Part shown: piece after piece, positions 42,271 to 51,560 of the stretch
Position numbering within the stretch: the first letter of the stretch is position 1
Layout: the number at the start of each line of letters is the position of its first letter
Source of the DNA: Planctomycetaceae bacterium
GTDB taxonomy: Bacteria; Planctomycetota; Planctomycetia; Pirellulales; Pirellulaceae
Length of the DNA stretch: 57,879 bases
Reading direction: 5' to 3'
NCBI GenBank assembly: GCA_002862205.1
Contig: PKCN01000313.1
Coordinates: 1 to 57,879, forward strand
Notes under the pieces: generated by a model
Database searches by the model: none
Told to the model about the DNA's origin: nothing
The model's input: the letters and a program-made list of their open reading frames with translations, nothing else
Position numbers and translations under genes: made by a program

Positions 42271-42975
42271 GACTCTTTTGCCCCAAGAGTGTGATGAAAA
42301 TGTTGACCAGCCAAACATTGACCGGTCTCGATTCGCCACGAATGACGACTGGTGAACAAATGTATATTCAGCGTCGTTTCTGTCAAGCAAAAACTCGAAG
42401 ATTTATCCATTGCTCCCGGAAAGACGTTTTCTGAACTGACGTTTCGCGAACTGGCGTGTCGTGAATCCGGGTGTCGTGAATCCGGGTGTCGTGAATCCGG
42501 GTGTCGTGAATCCGGGTGTCGTGAATCCGGGTGTCGGCGGCCAAAAAGCTAGCAAAGCATGACTTGCTCAGAGTCTGGTGAACTCAAGTCACTGGTCGAG
42601 TTTGGCAACGCCGTGCCATCCAATGATTGCCTTGCGTGACCTTGGAGTTTTCCGTGACAGTTCTTCTTTCCATGTCGGCCTCGCCTCGACCTCCAGTCTT
42701 GCTGTGCTGTTGGAGCCTTCTCTTTTTGATGGGGTTGCATGATGTGTGGTTGTTGACGTGATACGACCTCGCTTGCGGTCCGGTATGCTTTGACTACCGA
42801 CCAAGTCTGTGGGCAAGTTGGGGCAACTCAATCGTGTCGCGAGTACCAGCATGTTGGTGTGATCGAGTTTGCTAGGCGTTGTTCTGTCTCAAGCATTATT
42901 CGAGGCACCCTGCTTTGTGATTTGGACGAATCCATTTTGGTGCGAAAAGATCAGGTGAAACATTTTGGAGCTTAC
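42271..42975. other. Long divergent intergenic region upstream of the ceramidase-fusion gene
   Basis: 705 bases. It holds the 15-bp array (42426-42536), and the rest shows no gene. The frame of the downstream gene is open back to 42790, but the ribosome binding site GGAG (42967-42970) and the signal peptide place the start at 42976. I could not fix a promoter. Confidence 0.5.
42426..42536. repeat. Tandem repeat, 5 perfect plus 2 degenerate copies of 15 bp
   Basis: Five exact copies of gtgtcgtgaatccgg (42456-42530) plus a 6-nt partial copy follow two older-looking copies, gttttctgaactgac (42426-42440) and gtttcgcgaactggc (42441-42455). Read in one frame, from a GTG at 42352, this gives pentapeptides such as FSELT, FRELA and CRESG, but there is no supported start. 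Confidence 0.93.
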
Positions 42976-45900
42976 ATGAGATCTCTGTTGAGCCTTGGCT
43001 GCTGTCTTTTTTTATTCATGATGGGGGCCACATCGCGTGGCGCTGAGGGGGCCACACTCAGCGCTGGTGCTGCGTCAGTGGATATCTCACCGCAAACATT
43101 GCCCGCGTTTCAGAATGGAGGATTCCTGCAGGCCAAGTCAGGCCGTGTAGTCGATCCGCTGCACGCGCGTTCGCTGGTGATCAGTGATGGATCGGAGACC
43201 ATTGCCATTGTGATCGTCGATTCGTGCATGTTGCCGACTCCGTTGTGCGATCAGATCAAACAAATGGCAAAGCAGGAAACAGGGATACCAGACGATCGTA
43301 TTTTGATCAGTGCAACGCATACCCACATGGCTCCGGCTGCCATGCGGTGTCTTGGTTGTCCTGCTGATCAGTCTTACGTGCAAAATCTTCCTGGACGCGT
43401 AGCGAAGTCCATCATTGAGGCGTACAGAAATCAGCAGCCTGCAAAAATCGGATGGGCGGTCGTCGATGGTGGTGACTTGACGAACTGCCGTCGGTGGATC
43501 ACTCGCAGTGATCAAATGGGGGTTGATCCATTCGGTCAACGGACGGTCCGAGCGATGATGCATCCCGGTTATCAAAATCCATCCTACACAAGTCCAGCTG
43601 GACCGGTTGATCCATGGTTGTCGGTGTTGAGTGTGGTTTCAAGTGAGGATCAGTCACCGATTTGCGTGATGGCCAACCTCTCGATGCACTACTTTGGAGG
43701 TGGAGGTTTTTCCGCTGATTACTTTGGGGAGGTTTCACGTTTGCTGAAACAGCGTACCGAAGAAAAGCTCAACAAAAAGTTGCCCAGGTTTGTGGGAGTG
43801 ATGTCTCAAGGTACCAGTGGTGATTTGCACTGGATGGACTACAGCAAACCACGGCAGACAATCAGTCGACAGCAGTATTCCGAGCGTGTTGCAAGCCGTG
43901 TGATGGAGGCCCTGTCCTCGATCGAGTATCGATCAGACCATGTTCTGGCCATGGCCGAAAAACGTTTGGACATCGGCTTGCGACTGCCTTCCAGGGATCG
44001 TCGCCAGTGGGCCCGGCCGCTGAATGCTGGCCGGGGTGATTTGCTGCCACGAAATCGACCGGAAGTGTATGCCCAAGAGGTCGAGTGGATTCATGCGAAT
44101 CCGGTGGCTGAGGTGGTGTTGCAAGCCGTTCGGATTGGTGAACTTGGAATCACGGCGATTCCCAACGAGGTCTACGGGATCACCGGGCTCAAACTCAAGC
44201 GTCAAAGCCCACTGAAGTCCACTTTTAACCTGGAACTTGCCAATGGGGCAACCGGCTACATCCCACCTCCCGAACAACATTTGTTGGGCGGCTATACCAC
44301 ATGGCCCGCACGTACGGCTGGCCTCGTCAAGGAAGCTGAGCCATTGATTGTGGACTCACTGTTGACGTTGCTGGAAAAGGTGGCCGGAAAAAAACGCAAA
44401 GTGTTGGCGACTCCTCCGTCACCCTACACTCGCGCGATCAATCAAAAAAAACCGCTGGCGCATTGGTCGTTCAGTGATATGACGTCGGATCAAGTGGTGG
44501 ATCAGACCCAGGTGAATCCGGGCGAATACAAGGGTGGGGTCGCTTTGTTTCTGCCCGGTATCGACAGCGAAGGTTTGGCTAGCGATGACTACGGGAACCG
44601 TGCCGTTTATCTTGCCGGTGGGCACATCGAAGCCACGGTCAGGCAGCAACCAGAACAATACAGCGTGACCCTGTGGTTTCAGAATCGTTTGCCCGTCAAC
44701 ATTCGCGACATCACCTGCGGTTTATTGGTGACCAGAGCAGAGACTCTTGAAGTTGCCGGTGTTGATGCAGGAGAGCATGCTGGGAAGTTGATTTTACGGC
44801 ATGGCGGTCAAGTCTGGATGGGAAAGACGGCGATCTCAACAGGTCACTGGCAATGTGTCACTTTGACCAAGGATCGCCAATCCATACGTGTCTATTTGGA
44901 TGGTCGTTCTGAACCCGAAATGGAGGCACCTGTTGCGGCGACAACCCCTTTGACTCGTTTGATCCTGGGAAGTGATGGCTACGGTTTGACGTTGGATGGT
45001 AAGGTCGATGACGTTGCTCTCTTCGATTACGCATTGAGCGGTGAAGATGTGGTTGCCTTGTATCAGGCTTCAAAAATGATTCGACCACCTCGCCCCAAGC
45101 CGATCATTGTGCTTGGGGCGAAGTCCGTTAAGGCGGAGTCGCGCCAACAGTACGGCGAGGCCGTTCTGGCTTCAAAACCGATTGCATATTGGCGGTTGCA
45201 TGATGATTCGCCATCCATTGCCAATGATTCCGTCGGTGGTCGCAAAGCCAGATACGAAGCTGGCGCAAAACCGTTGGGCAATCAGACGAATATGCCAAAT
45301 TTTTTGGGAGGTCGGATCAAAGCCGAGATCGATACTTTGCAAGATAACTACAGTGTCGAACTCTGGTTGCGAAATGAACTGCCACTGCAGAATCGGCCGG
45401 TCACAGCCTACGTTTTTTCACGGGCGATTGATGGCATTGCAGGAGCTTTTGGGGACAATCTCGGGATTGGCGGCACCCATTCCGACATGGGAAAGTTGAT
45501 TGTCTTCAACGGAAACCGCAAGAATCAATTGCTCGCCGGCCAAACGCAGATTCCTGTGGGTGGTTGGTGCCATGTGGTGATGGTGCGGCAGAACCAGCAA
45601 GTTGCGGTTTACCTTAATGGCGATCCCGAACCTGAAATCCTTGGCGATTTGCCGGTTGAGTATCCAGCTGGCTGTGAGCAGATTCTGATTGGCGGACGGG
45701 CTGACAATTTTGCCAACCTGCAAGGCATGATCGAGGAAGTCGCGGTGTACGACCGTGCGTTGACCACTGACGAGATCAAAAAACATTTCACTGCTGCTGC
45801 AGTCAAACAGGTTGCACAAGCAGTCAATGCAGTTTCAGTCACCGAGGCTGAGCCACAGCCGATGCAGGTTGAGCAGGCAATCCAATCCATCCACGTGCCC

Positions 45901-48669
45901 CAAGGGTACAAGCTGGAACTTGTAGCAGCCGAGCCACTGGTGCACGATCCCGTCGCCATCGATTGGGGAGCTGATGGAAAATTGTGGGTCGTGGAGATGG
46001 CCGACTATCCCCTTGGCATGGACGGAAAGGGCAAGCCAGGGGGACGTGTGCGTTTTCTTCAGGATACGGATTCTGATGGAAAGTACGACAAGTCCACGTT
46101 GTTTGCGGAGGGATTGAGCTTTCCGACTGGCGTGCTGGTGTGGGGTAATGGAATCCTTGTCACCGCCGCTCCACAGATACTCTATCTCGAAGATACTACC
46201 GGCGATGGAAAAGCCGATGTGCAACGTCCCCTGTATGCCGGTTTTCTTGAGGGGAACCAACAACTGCGAGTCAATGGGCTTCGCTGGGGACTCGATAATT
46301 GGGTCTACTGCGCCAGCGGAAGCCACCATGGTGGTTACGGCAAAGACAGTAAAATCACGTCATTGCAAACCGGTGCCGAATATCGTGTCGGTAGTCGCGA
46401 TTTTCGGCTGCGTCCTGACACGGGGCTCATGGATCCACAGAGCGGTCCTTCGCAATACGGACGTGTTCGTGATGACTGGGGGCATTGGTTTGGAGTCCAG
46501 AATAGCCACCCTCTTTGGCACTACGTCCTGGCGGACCAAAACATCCGTCGGAATCCACATTATGCACCGCCAGATCCAAAGCATCAGGTCGTTACTCCGA
46601 ACAATCCGCCTGTTTATCCTGCCAGCAAGTTGCAGAAACGCTATCACAGTTTCAGCCAATCGGGACGATTCACATCCGCATGTTCTCCCTTGATTTACCG
46701 TGATGACTTGCTGTTTGAACGTGGCCCCCAGCAGCATGCATTTACCTGTGAGCCGTTTCACAATCTTGTACAGCACAATTTGATCAGTGATGACGGAGTC
46801 AGTTTCAAGGCCACTCGTGATCCGGCTGAGGGGAAGACGGATTTCTTCGCCAGTGAAGATCGTTGGTGCCGGCCAGTCATGGTGCGGACCGGTCCCGATG
46901 GAGGCCTGTGGGTTGTTGACATGTATCGCTACATGATCGAACACCCACAGTGGCTGCCAGAAAATGGACAGAATGAGCTGCGGCCGTGGTTCAGAGCGGG
47001 TGAGGACCACGGGCGAATTTATCGAGTGGTTCCCAGTGATCAGCCGCCACGGCCAGTAAAGCAATTCGCTGGTCGCTCGGCAACAGAACTTGTTGCGATG
47101 CTTGAAAGCTCCAACGGCTGGCAGCGGGACATGGCCCAGCGAATGCTGGTGCGAGGAGACTATCAGAAAGCTGTTCCGGGACTTGAAAAATTATTGCAAA
47201 CCAGCCAGCAACCTCTCGCTCGTCTGCACGCGCTCTGGACACTGCAAGGGCTTGGGAAACTTTCGGACGACAGCCTTGAACGCCTGTTGTCAGATCAGCA
47301 TCCCGGGGTACGCCGCAATGGGGTTCGCGTCACATCAATGACCCAAACGGATGTAGAGCGTTTGGTTCCACTGATTGACGATCCTGATCCCAAGGTGCGC
47401 TTGGAACTTGCTTCCAGCTTGGGTAACTATGATCAGCCCATTGCTGCAGCAGCACTTGGGCAATTGATGGCGGCCAACCCAGAGAACAAATATTTACTTG
47501 CAGCTGCCATGAGTTCGTTGAATCCACGCAATGTTTCAGGTGTGTTGGCTGCGCTGGTTGCGTCCTCCACACGACCTGAACTGGTGCGTGAAGTGATTGG
47601 TCAGGCTGTTGCGATGGGTGACGCAGAGACAATCCAACGTGTCATGGAGGTTGTCGGTGCTTCACCACCAAGGCAGGCCGGCAAAGAGGATTTTGCTTGC
47701 TTGGCAATGGCACTCGATGGTCTTGAGAGTCGTCAGTGGTCAATCCAACGTATCTCCGATGATTCCCGTCGCAGGATTGCACGTAGTATTCAGTGGGCAC
47801 GCCAATGTGCTACCGATCAGGCATCCAACGCCGGTACCCGGGCTGCGGCTGTTGGTTTGCTGGGGCGTGAAGTGCAGACCCAGGCATCCGACTTTGAATT
47901 GATGACGCAGTTGTTGAGTGCGCGGTCGCCGGCGATGGTTCAACAGCAAGTCGTTTCACGCCTTGCACAGATCGGCAAGCCTGAACTAGCCAACGTTCTG
48001 TTGCAGGGATGGCAGTCGCACAGTCCCGAACTGAGAAAGCTGATACTCGAGGCAATTGTGACTCGCCCAGCCTGGTCAGAAAACCTGCGTGGTCACGTTC
48101 AGGATGGAATCATCAGTGTGAGTGAGTTGACAGCACCGGTTCGGCAGCGATTGTTGGCCGACAGCAAAAATGCAGTGTCATGGAATCAATTGTTTGAAGC
48201 AAAAGTGACAACCGATCGTGCGGATGTTTTAACCCGTTTCAAACCGGCAATCAAACTTGACGGCAATGCCAGACGAGGACATTTGCTGTTTAAAAAATTG
48301 TGCATCAACTGTCACAATGTGAAGGACGAGGGGCACCACGTCGGACCCCAGTTGGCATCCATCACCAACAAAACAAAGGATGCATTGCTGGCTTCGATTA
48401 TTGATCCCAGTGCAGTTGTCGATGCAAGCTATTTCAACTATTCCATCTTGACTGCGGATGGTAGAACCTACAGTGGCAAACTGGAAACTGAAACTGCCAC
48501 CAGTATCACGCTGCTTGCGGCTGAGGGAAAACGGACCACGGTGTTGCGTGATGACATCGAAATGCTCAAGGCATCCCGGAAATCTCTGATGCCCGATGGA
48601 CTGGAGCAGGATCTTGGATTGCAGGACGTTTCTGATTTGATTCAGTATGTGCAGGAAACTTTCCGTTAA
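42976..48669 (+). CDS. Ceramidase-like / double LamG / PVC-type dehydrogenase / HEAT / cytochrome c fusion protein
   Basis: A secreted 1,897-aa protein with a signal peptide (SLLSLGCCLFLFMMGATSRGA). Parts in order: a neutral/alkaline ceramidase-like domain (about 28-470) with zinc-site motif SATHTHMAP (His115, His117) and QGTSGDLHW; two LamG/concanavalin-like domains (about 492-697 and 729-939, each with a YSVxLWxxNxLP strand and a VALFDYAL-type end); a PVC-type membrane-bound dehydrogenase beta-propeller (about 972-1355, start VPQGYKLELVAAEPL); HEAT-like repeats (about 1362-1715); and a Pirellula/Verrucomicrobium-type cytochrome c domain with CINCH (Cys1776). Propeller-HEAT-cytochrome proteins are common in this phylum; the added ceramidase and LamG parts suggest one secreted enzyme acting on lipid or glycan with electron transfer. 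An esterase gene follows by 17 bases. Confidence 0.92.
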   Translation: MRSLLSLGCCLFLFMMGATSRGAEGATLSAGAASVDISPQTLPAFQNGGFLQAKSGRVVDPLHARSLVISDGSETIAIVIVDSCMLPTPLCDQIKQMAKQETGIPDDRILISATHTHMAPAAMRCLGCPADQSYVQNLPGRVAKSIIEAYRNQQPAKIGWAVVDGGDLTNCRRWITRSDQMGVDPFGQRTVRAMMHPGYQNPSYTSPAGPVDPWLSVLSVVSSEDQSPICVMANLSMHYFGGGGFSADYFGEVSRLLKQRTEEKLNKKLPRFVGVMSQGTSGDLHWMDYSKPRQTISRQQYSERVASRVMEALSSIEYRSDHVLAMAEKRLDIGLRLPSRDRRQWARPLNAGRGDLLPRNRPEVYAQEVEWIHANPVAEVVLQAVRIGELGITAIPNEVYGITGLKLKRQSPLKSTFNLELANGATGYIPPPEQHLLGGYTTWPARTAGLVKEAEPLIVDSLLTLLEKVAGKKRKVLATPPSPYTRAINQKKPLAHWSFSDMTSDQVVDQTQVNPGEYKGGVALFLPGIDSEGLASDDYGNRAVYLAGGHIEATVRQQPEQYSVTLWFQNRLPVNIRDITCGLLVTRAETLEVAGVDAGEHAGKLILRHGGQVWMGKTAISTGHWQCVTLTKDRQSIRVYLDGRSEPEMEAPVAATTPLTRLILGSDGYGLTLDGKVDDVALFDYALSGEDVVALYQASKMIRPPRPKPIIVLGAKSVKAESRQQYGEAVLASKPIAYWRLHDDSPSIANDSVGGRKARYEAGAKPLGNQTNMPNFLGGRIKAEIDTLQDNYSVELWLRNELPLQNRPVTAYVFSRAIDGIAGAFGDNLGIGGTHSDMGKLIVFNGNRKNQLLAGQTQIPVGGWCHVVMVRQNQQVAVYLNGDPEPEILGDLPVEYPAGCEQILIGGRADNFANLQGMIEEVAVYDRALTTDEIKKHFTAAAVKQVAQAVNAVSVTEAEPQPMQVEQAIQSIHVPQGYKLELVAAEPLVHDPVAIDWGADGKLWVVEMADYPLGMDGKGKPGGRVRFLQDTDSDGKYDKSTLFAEGLSFPTGVLVWGNGILVTAAPQILYLEDTTGDGKADVQRPLYAGFLEGNQQLRVNGLRWGLDNWVYCASGSHHGGYGKDSKITSLQTGAEYRVGSRDFRLRPDTGLMDPQSGPSQYGRVRDDWGHWFGVQNSHPLWHYVLADQNIRRNPHYAPPDPKHQVVTPNNPPVYPASKLQKRYHSFSQSGRFTSACSPLIYRDDLLFERGPQQHAFTCEPFHNLVQHNLISDDGVSFKATRDPAEGKTDFFASEDRWCRPVMVRTGPDGGLWVVDMYRYMIEHPQWLPENGQNELRPWFRAGEDHGRIYRVVPSDQPPRPVKQFAGRSATELVAMLESSNGWQRDMAQRMLVRGDYQKAVPGLEKLLQTSQQPLARLHALWTLQGLGKLSDDSLERLLSDQHPGVRRNGVRVTSMTQTDVERLVPLIDDPDPKVRLELASSLGNYDQPIAAAALGQLMAANPENKYLLAAAMSSLNPRNVSGVLAALVASSTRPELVREVIGQAVAMGDAETIQRVMEVVGASPPRQAGKEDFACLAMALDGLESRQWSIQRISDDSRRRIARSIQWARQCATDQASNAGTRAAAVGLLGREVQTQASDFELMTQLLSARSPAMVQQQVVSRLAQIGKPELANVLLQGWQSHSPELRKLILEAIVTRPAWSENLRGHVQDGIISVSELTAPVRQRLLADSKNAVSWNQLFEAKVTTDRADVLTRFKPAIKLDGNARRGHLLFKKLCINCHNVKDEGHHVGPQLASITNKTKDALLASIIDPSAVVDASYFNYSILTADGRTYSGKLETETATSITLLAAEGKRTTVLRDDIEMLKASRKSLMPDGLEQDLGLQDVSDLIQYVQETFR

Positions 48670-48686
48670 AAAACAGGTGTCAAGCG

Positions 48687-49685
48687 ATGCAGAGAGATCA
48701 AATGTTACCGTCTGTTCCTGTTTCCCGAGCAAAAAGGGTGCGAACCCAGTGGAGGGTCATGCACACAAAACGGGTGATGACGAGTTGCCGATTCAGTTTG
48801 CAAAGTGTGATGTTGATCGCGATGTTGATCATGGTGTGCACGCTGGGGATCTCTGCTTTGTCAGGTTCGACAAACGCACAGGATCCGGGTTTCAACGCAT
48901 TGAATTCTGTGGTGCTCCGCCCCGGCACGAACGAAGTTCGCGTTCAACATCAATCTGAGTTGCGGCGAATCATGGTGATCACGCCGTCAAACTATGACAG
49001 CAATAAATCCTACCCTGTCCTGTTCTGTTTTCACGGTGCTGGCGGGAGAGCAGAAAATCAAAGTGAGCGTTGGAAGCGTCACGTGGATCGTCGACGCTTG
49101 ATTCTGGTCAGTGTGGATGCCGTGCAATCTCTGAAAAAATGGAACTTCAAGGAGGACTTTCATGAGGTCAATCACGACGACGTTGATTTGATTCGCAAGG
49201 TCACCCATGCGTTGGTGTCCGGTGGGGTTGCTGACTCAAAAGCGGTTTATGCAACGGGGCATTCCAGTGGAGGCCTGTTCTGTTATCGATTGGCCAAAGA
49301 GACCTCATTGTTCGCTGCGGTTTGTCCCATGAGTTGTGGCATGGCCAAGGATGCTCATGATCCTGACAAGCACACGAAGCCGGTTCACCTGATGCAAGTC
49401 ATTGGTGATCGTGACAAGAGTTACCAAGGCACTACGAACCCCAAAGTCACGATGCATTCAGCTGAAAAACGGATGGCTGTCTGGCGAGCGTTTTATGAAT
49501 GCGAGGTCGCGCCGGTCACCCAATCGCACGGTAAAGAACTTACGGTCCGGACGTATACCAATGGTGACGGCATCGAGCTTGCGATTTGTGAAGCGAAAGG
49601 ACAGGGGCATCATCTTCGACGTGACCTGCGAGATGCAGCAGACGTCATCGCTCTCGAGTTCATGCTGAGCCACCGTAAGAAATAG
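48687..49685 (+). CDS. Secreted alpha/beta-hydrolase, PHB-depolymerase/esterase type
   Basis: A 332-aa hydrolase. The hydrophobic segment at about 40-60 is a signal or anchor; it is preceded by an unusually long basic N-terminus, so a start further in (ATG 48759 or 48777) is possible, though AGGTG sits before the ATG at 48687. Catalytic features: oxyanion segment FCFHGAGG (about 113-120), nucleophile elbow GHSSGG with Ser193, a charged DRDKSYQGT region that may hold the acid, and the late histidine in GQGHHLRRDL. This is the layout of LpqC/PHB-depolymerase-like esterases. The short 17-base gap from the large fusion gene implies one transcript and possibly a shared substrate such as an acylated glycan or lipid. 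Confidence 0.87.
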   Translation: MQRDQMLPSVPVSRAKRVRTQWRVMHTKRVMTSCRFSLQSVMLIAMLIMVCTLGISALSGSTNAQDPGFNALNSVVLRPGTNEVRVQHQSELRRIMVITPSNYDSNKSYPVLFCFHGAGGRAENQSERWKRHVDRRRLILVSVDAVQSLKKWNFKEDFHEVNHDDVDLIRKVTHALVSGGVADSKAVYATGHSSGGLFCYRLAKETSLFAAVCPMSCGMAKDAHDPDKHTKPVHLMQVIGDRDKSYQGTTNPKVTMHSAEKRMAVWRAFYECEVAPVTQSHGKELTVRTYTNGDGIELAICEAKGQGHHLRRDLRDAADVIALEFMLSHRKK

Positions 49686-50091
49686 TGCGATTCCGGTTCG
49701 CGATCCAATGCCTGCACTGCAGATCCCTGGCCAGTGTCATTGCTGCAAGTTCGAGGCAAATTAACAGGAAATTGTCTGTCCTTCCTCAGAGTGACGGGGA
49801 AACCAATTCAGATCACGATTCCGGCAAAATGGGAGATGCCTGAAACGGATCGTCGTATCCCGGTTGTGTCACTTCAAGGGACCGGGCCAATGGTGCCGGG
49901 GCAACTTCAAAATCTCCAGGCCGCGAATTGGATTTTCATGATCTCCAGACTCCAGCAGAACGCAACCGACTAAGGTAGGTATTTCAGAATTCATGCAGGG
50001 GAGCGCATTGATACGGCCGTATTCATCTGGGATGGGCACGATGAATCGCTTAATATCATGCCTGGCGGTTAAAATCACTTAGAGACCTCGC
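49686..50091. other. Intergenic region upstream of the MBOAT gene
   Basis: 406 bases. An open frame at 49734-49973 has no ribosome binding site or family feature and I do not call it. No repeat or clear promoter is seen. Confidence 0.5.
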
Positions 50092-51549
50092 ATGCTTTTC
50101 AATAGCTACACCTTTCTGGTCTTTTACGCCATCGTCTTTGTTGCCTACGTGGTACTGAGTCGGAAAACTTCGGCGCAAAATCTGTTGCTGCTCGTTTCCA
50201 GCTATGTTTTTTACGCGGCTTGGGACTATCGTTTTTTGTCCCTGATCCTGCTCTCAACCGTAGTCGACTTTTTTGCCGGTCTCCGAATCGAAAAGGGAAC
50301 TGACAGGTCTCGCAAGCGATGGCTGATATCCAGTCTGGTGATCAATCTTGGCGTGCTGGCAATGTTCAAGTACTTCGATTTTGCAGCGGAGAGTTTTTGC
50401 CAGCTGACAGCGATGTTTGGTGTTGGGCTCTCGGTCCCAATGGCCGAAATTATTTTGCCGGTGGGAATCAGCTTTTACACTTTTCAAACGCTCAGCTACA
50501 CGATTGATGTGTATCGTGGCCGCGTGGCGGCTTGCACCAGTCCGCTTGGCTTTGCCGTCTATGTTGCCTTCTTTCCACAGTTGGTTGCCGGTCCAATTGA
50601 ACGTGCCACCCACTTTTTGCCACAGGTGCTGGGATCGCGGAACATCCGCCGCGTTGATCTGGCAGTCGGAGCACAGTTTGTACTGCTGGGTTATTTTTAT
50701 AAAGTCGTTCTGGCTGATTCGATTGCACCGCTGGTCAATCAGTTTTACGCGTCTCCGGAACGCTATGGCGGGTCCATTGCCTGGCTGGCGAATTTGGGAT
50801 TTGCGGTCCAGATTTATGGCGACTTTGCTGGTTACAGTATGATCGCGCGTGGCATTTCGCGTTGGATGGGGTTTCGGTTGATGGCAAACTTCCGTCAACC
50901 GTTTCTGGCTTCCAGCCCACGCGATTTCTGGACTCGCTGGCATCGCTCACTTTCACAATGGTTGCGTCGTTATCTGTACTTTGAATTGGGGGGAAGCCGA
51001 CGTGGTTTCACCGTCACCTGTCGCAACTTGATGCTCACAATGCTGTTGGGAGGGTTGTGGCATGGCGCATCGTGGAACTTTGTGATTTGGGGTGGCTTTC
51101 ATGGGATCCTGTTGATGGGCCAGCATGCCTGGATGGTGGTGCGTCCAGTGCGGGGGACCGAACATTCAGATCATGTCCATGCAGGCCAGGTCCGTTCAGA
51201 GCCATGGTCCGGAAAATCCCTTCACATTGCCAAAATCCTGATCACCTTTGTCCTGATGCTCATTGGCTGGACCTTGTTTCGTTGCGAATCTTTTTCGGAC
51301 ATCACTGTGACGTTTTCCCATATGTTCGCGAAACCGCTGGCCGATCCGCGATGGATGTCGTTTGCTGCTCCCATCGCAACAGCGTTTGCGATCATGTTGG
51401 CGATTGATGTATGGAAAGAGAAACTCAAGAGTGAACTTGTATTTTTGCGTGCCCCCGTGATGGTGCGTTGGAGCGTTTACTCAATGATTGTATTTTCTCT
51501 GTTATCCGTCGGATTTCGGCCGACAAGCTTCATCTATTTTCAGTTTTAG
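50092..51549 (+). CDS. MBOAT-family membrane O-acyltransferase (AlgI-like)
   Basis: A polytopic membrane protein of 485 aa that would move acyl groups, usually acetyl, across the membrane onto exopolysaccharide. Family features: the N-terminus LFNSYTFLVFYAIVF, YVFYAAWDYRF, ILPVGISFYTFQTLSYTIDVYRG, FFPQLVAGPIERATHFLPQ, DFWTRWHRSLSQWLRRYLY and the catalytic region LLGGLWHGASWNFVIWGGFHG (His324 and a second histidine at 337). It resembles AlgI over the full length. The next gene, an SGNH-like protein, starts 11 bases later; such pairs (as AlgI with AlgJ/AlgX) carry out polysaccharide O-acetylation. No polymer synthase gene is nearby. Confidence 0.93.
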   Translation: MLFNSYTFLVFYAIVFVAYVVLSRKTSAQNLLLLVSSYVFYAAWDYRFLSLILLSTVVDFFAGLRIEKGTDRSRKRWLISSLVINLGVLAMFKYFDFAAESFCQLTAMFGVGLSVPMAEIILPVGISFYTFQTLSYTIDVYRGRVAACTSPLGFAVYVAFFPQLVAGPIERATHFLPQVLGSRNIRRVDLAVGAQFVLLGYFYKVVLADSIAPLVNQFYASPERYGGSIAWLANLGFAVQIYGDFAGYSMIARGISRWMGFRLMANFRQPFLASSPRDFWTRWHRSLSQWLRRYLYFELGGSRRGFTVTCRNLMLTMLLGGLWHGASWNFVIWGGFHGILLMGQHAWMVVRPVRGTEHSDHVHAGQVRSEPWSGKSLHIAKILITFVLMLIGWTLFRCESFSDITVTFSHMFAKPLADPRWMSFAAPIATAFAIMLAIDVWKEKLKSELVFLRAPVMVRWSVYSMIVFSLLSVGFRPTSFIYFQF

Positions 51550-51560
51550 GCGGTGGCAAC

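Noticed and set aside
49734-49973. 79-codon ORF upstream of the MBOAT gene
   Set aside because: No ribosome binding site, domain or signal could be seen.
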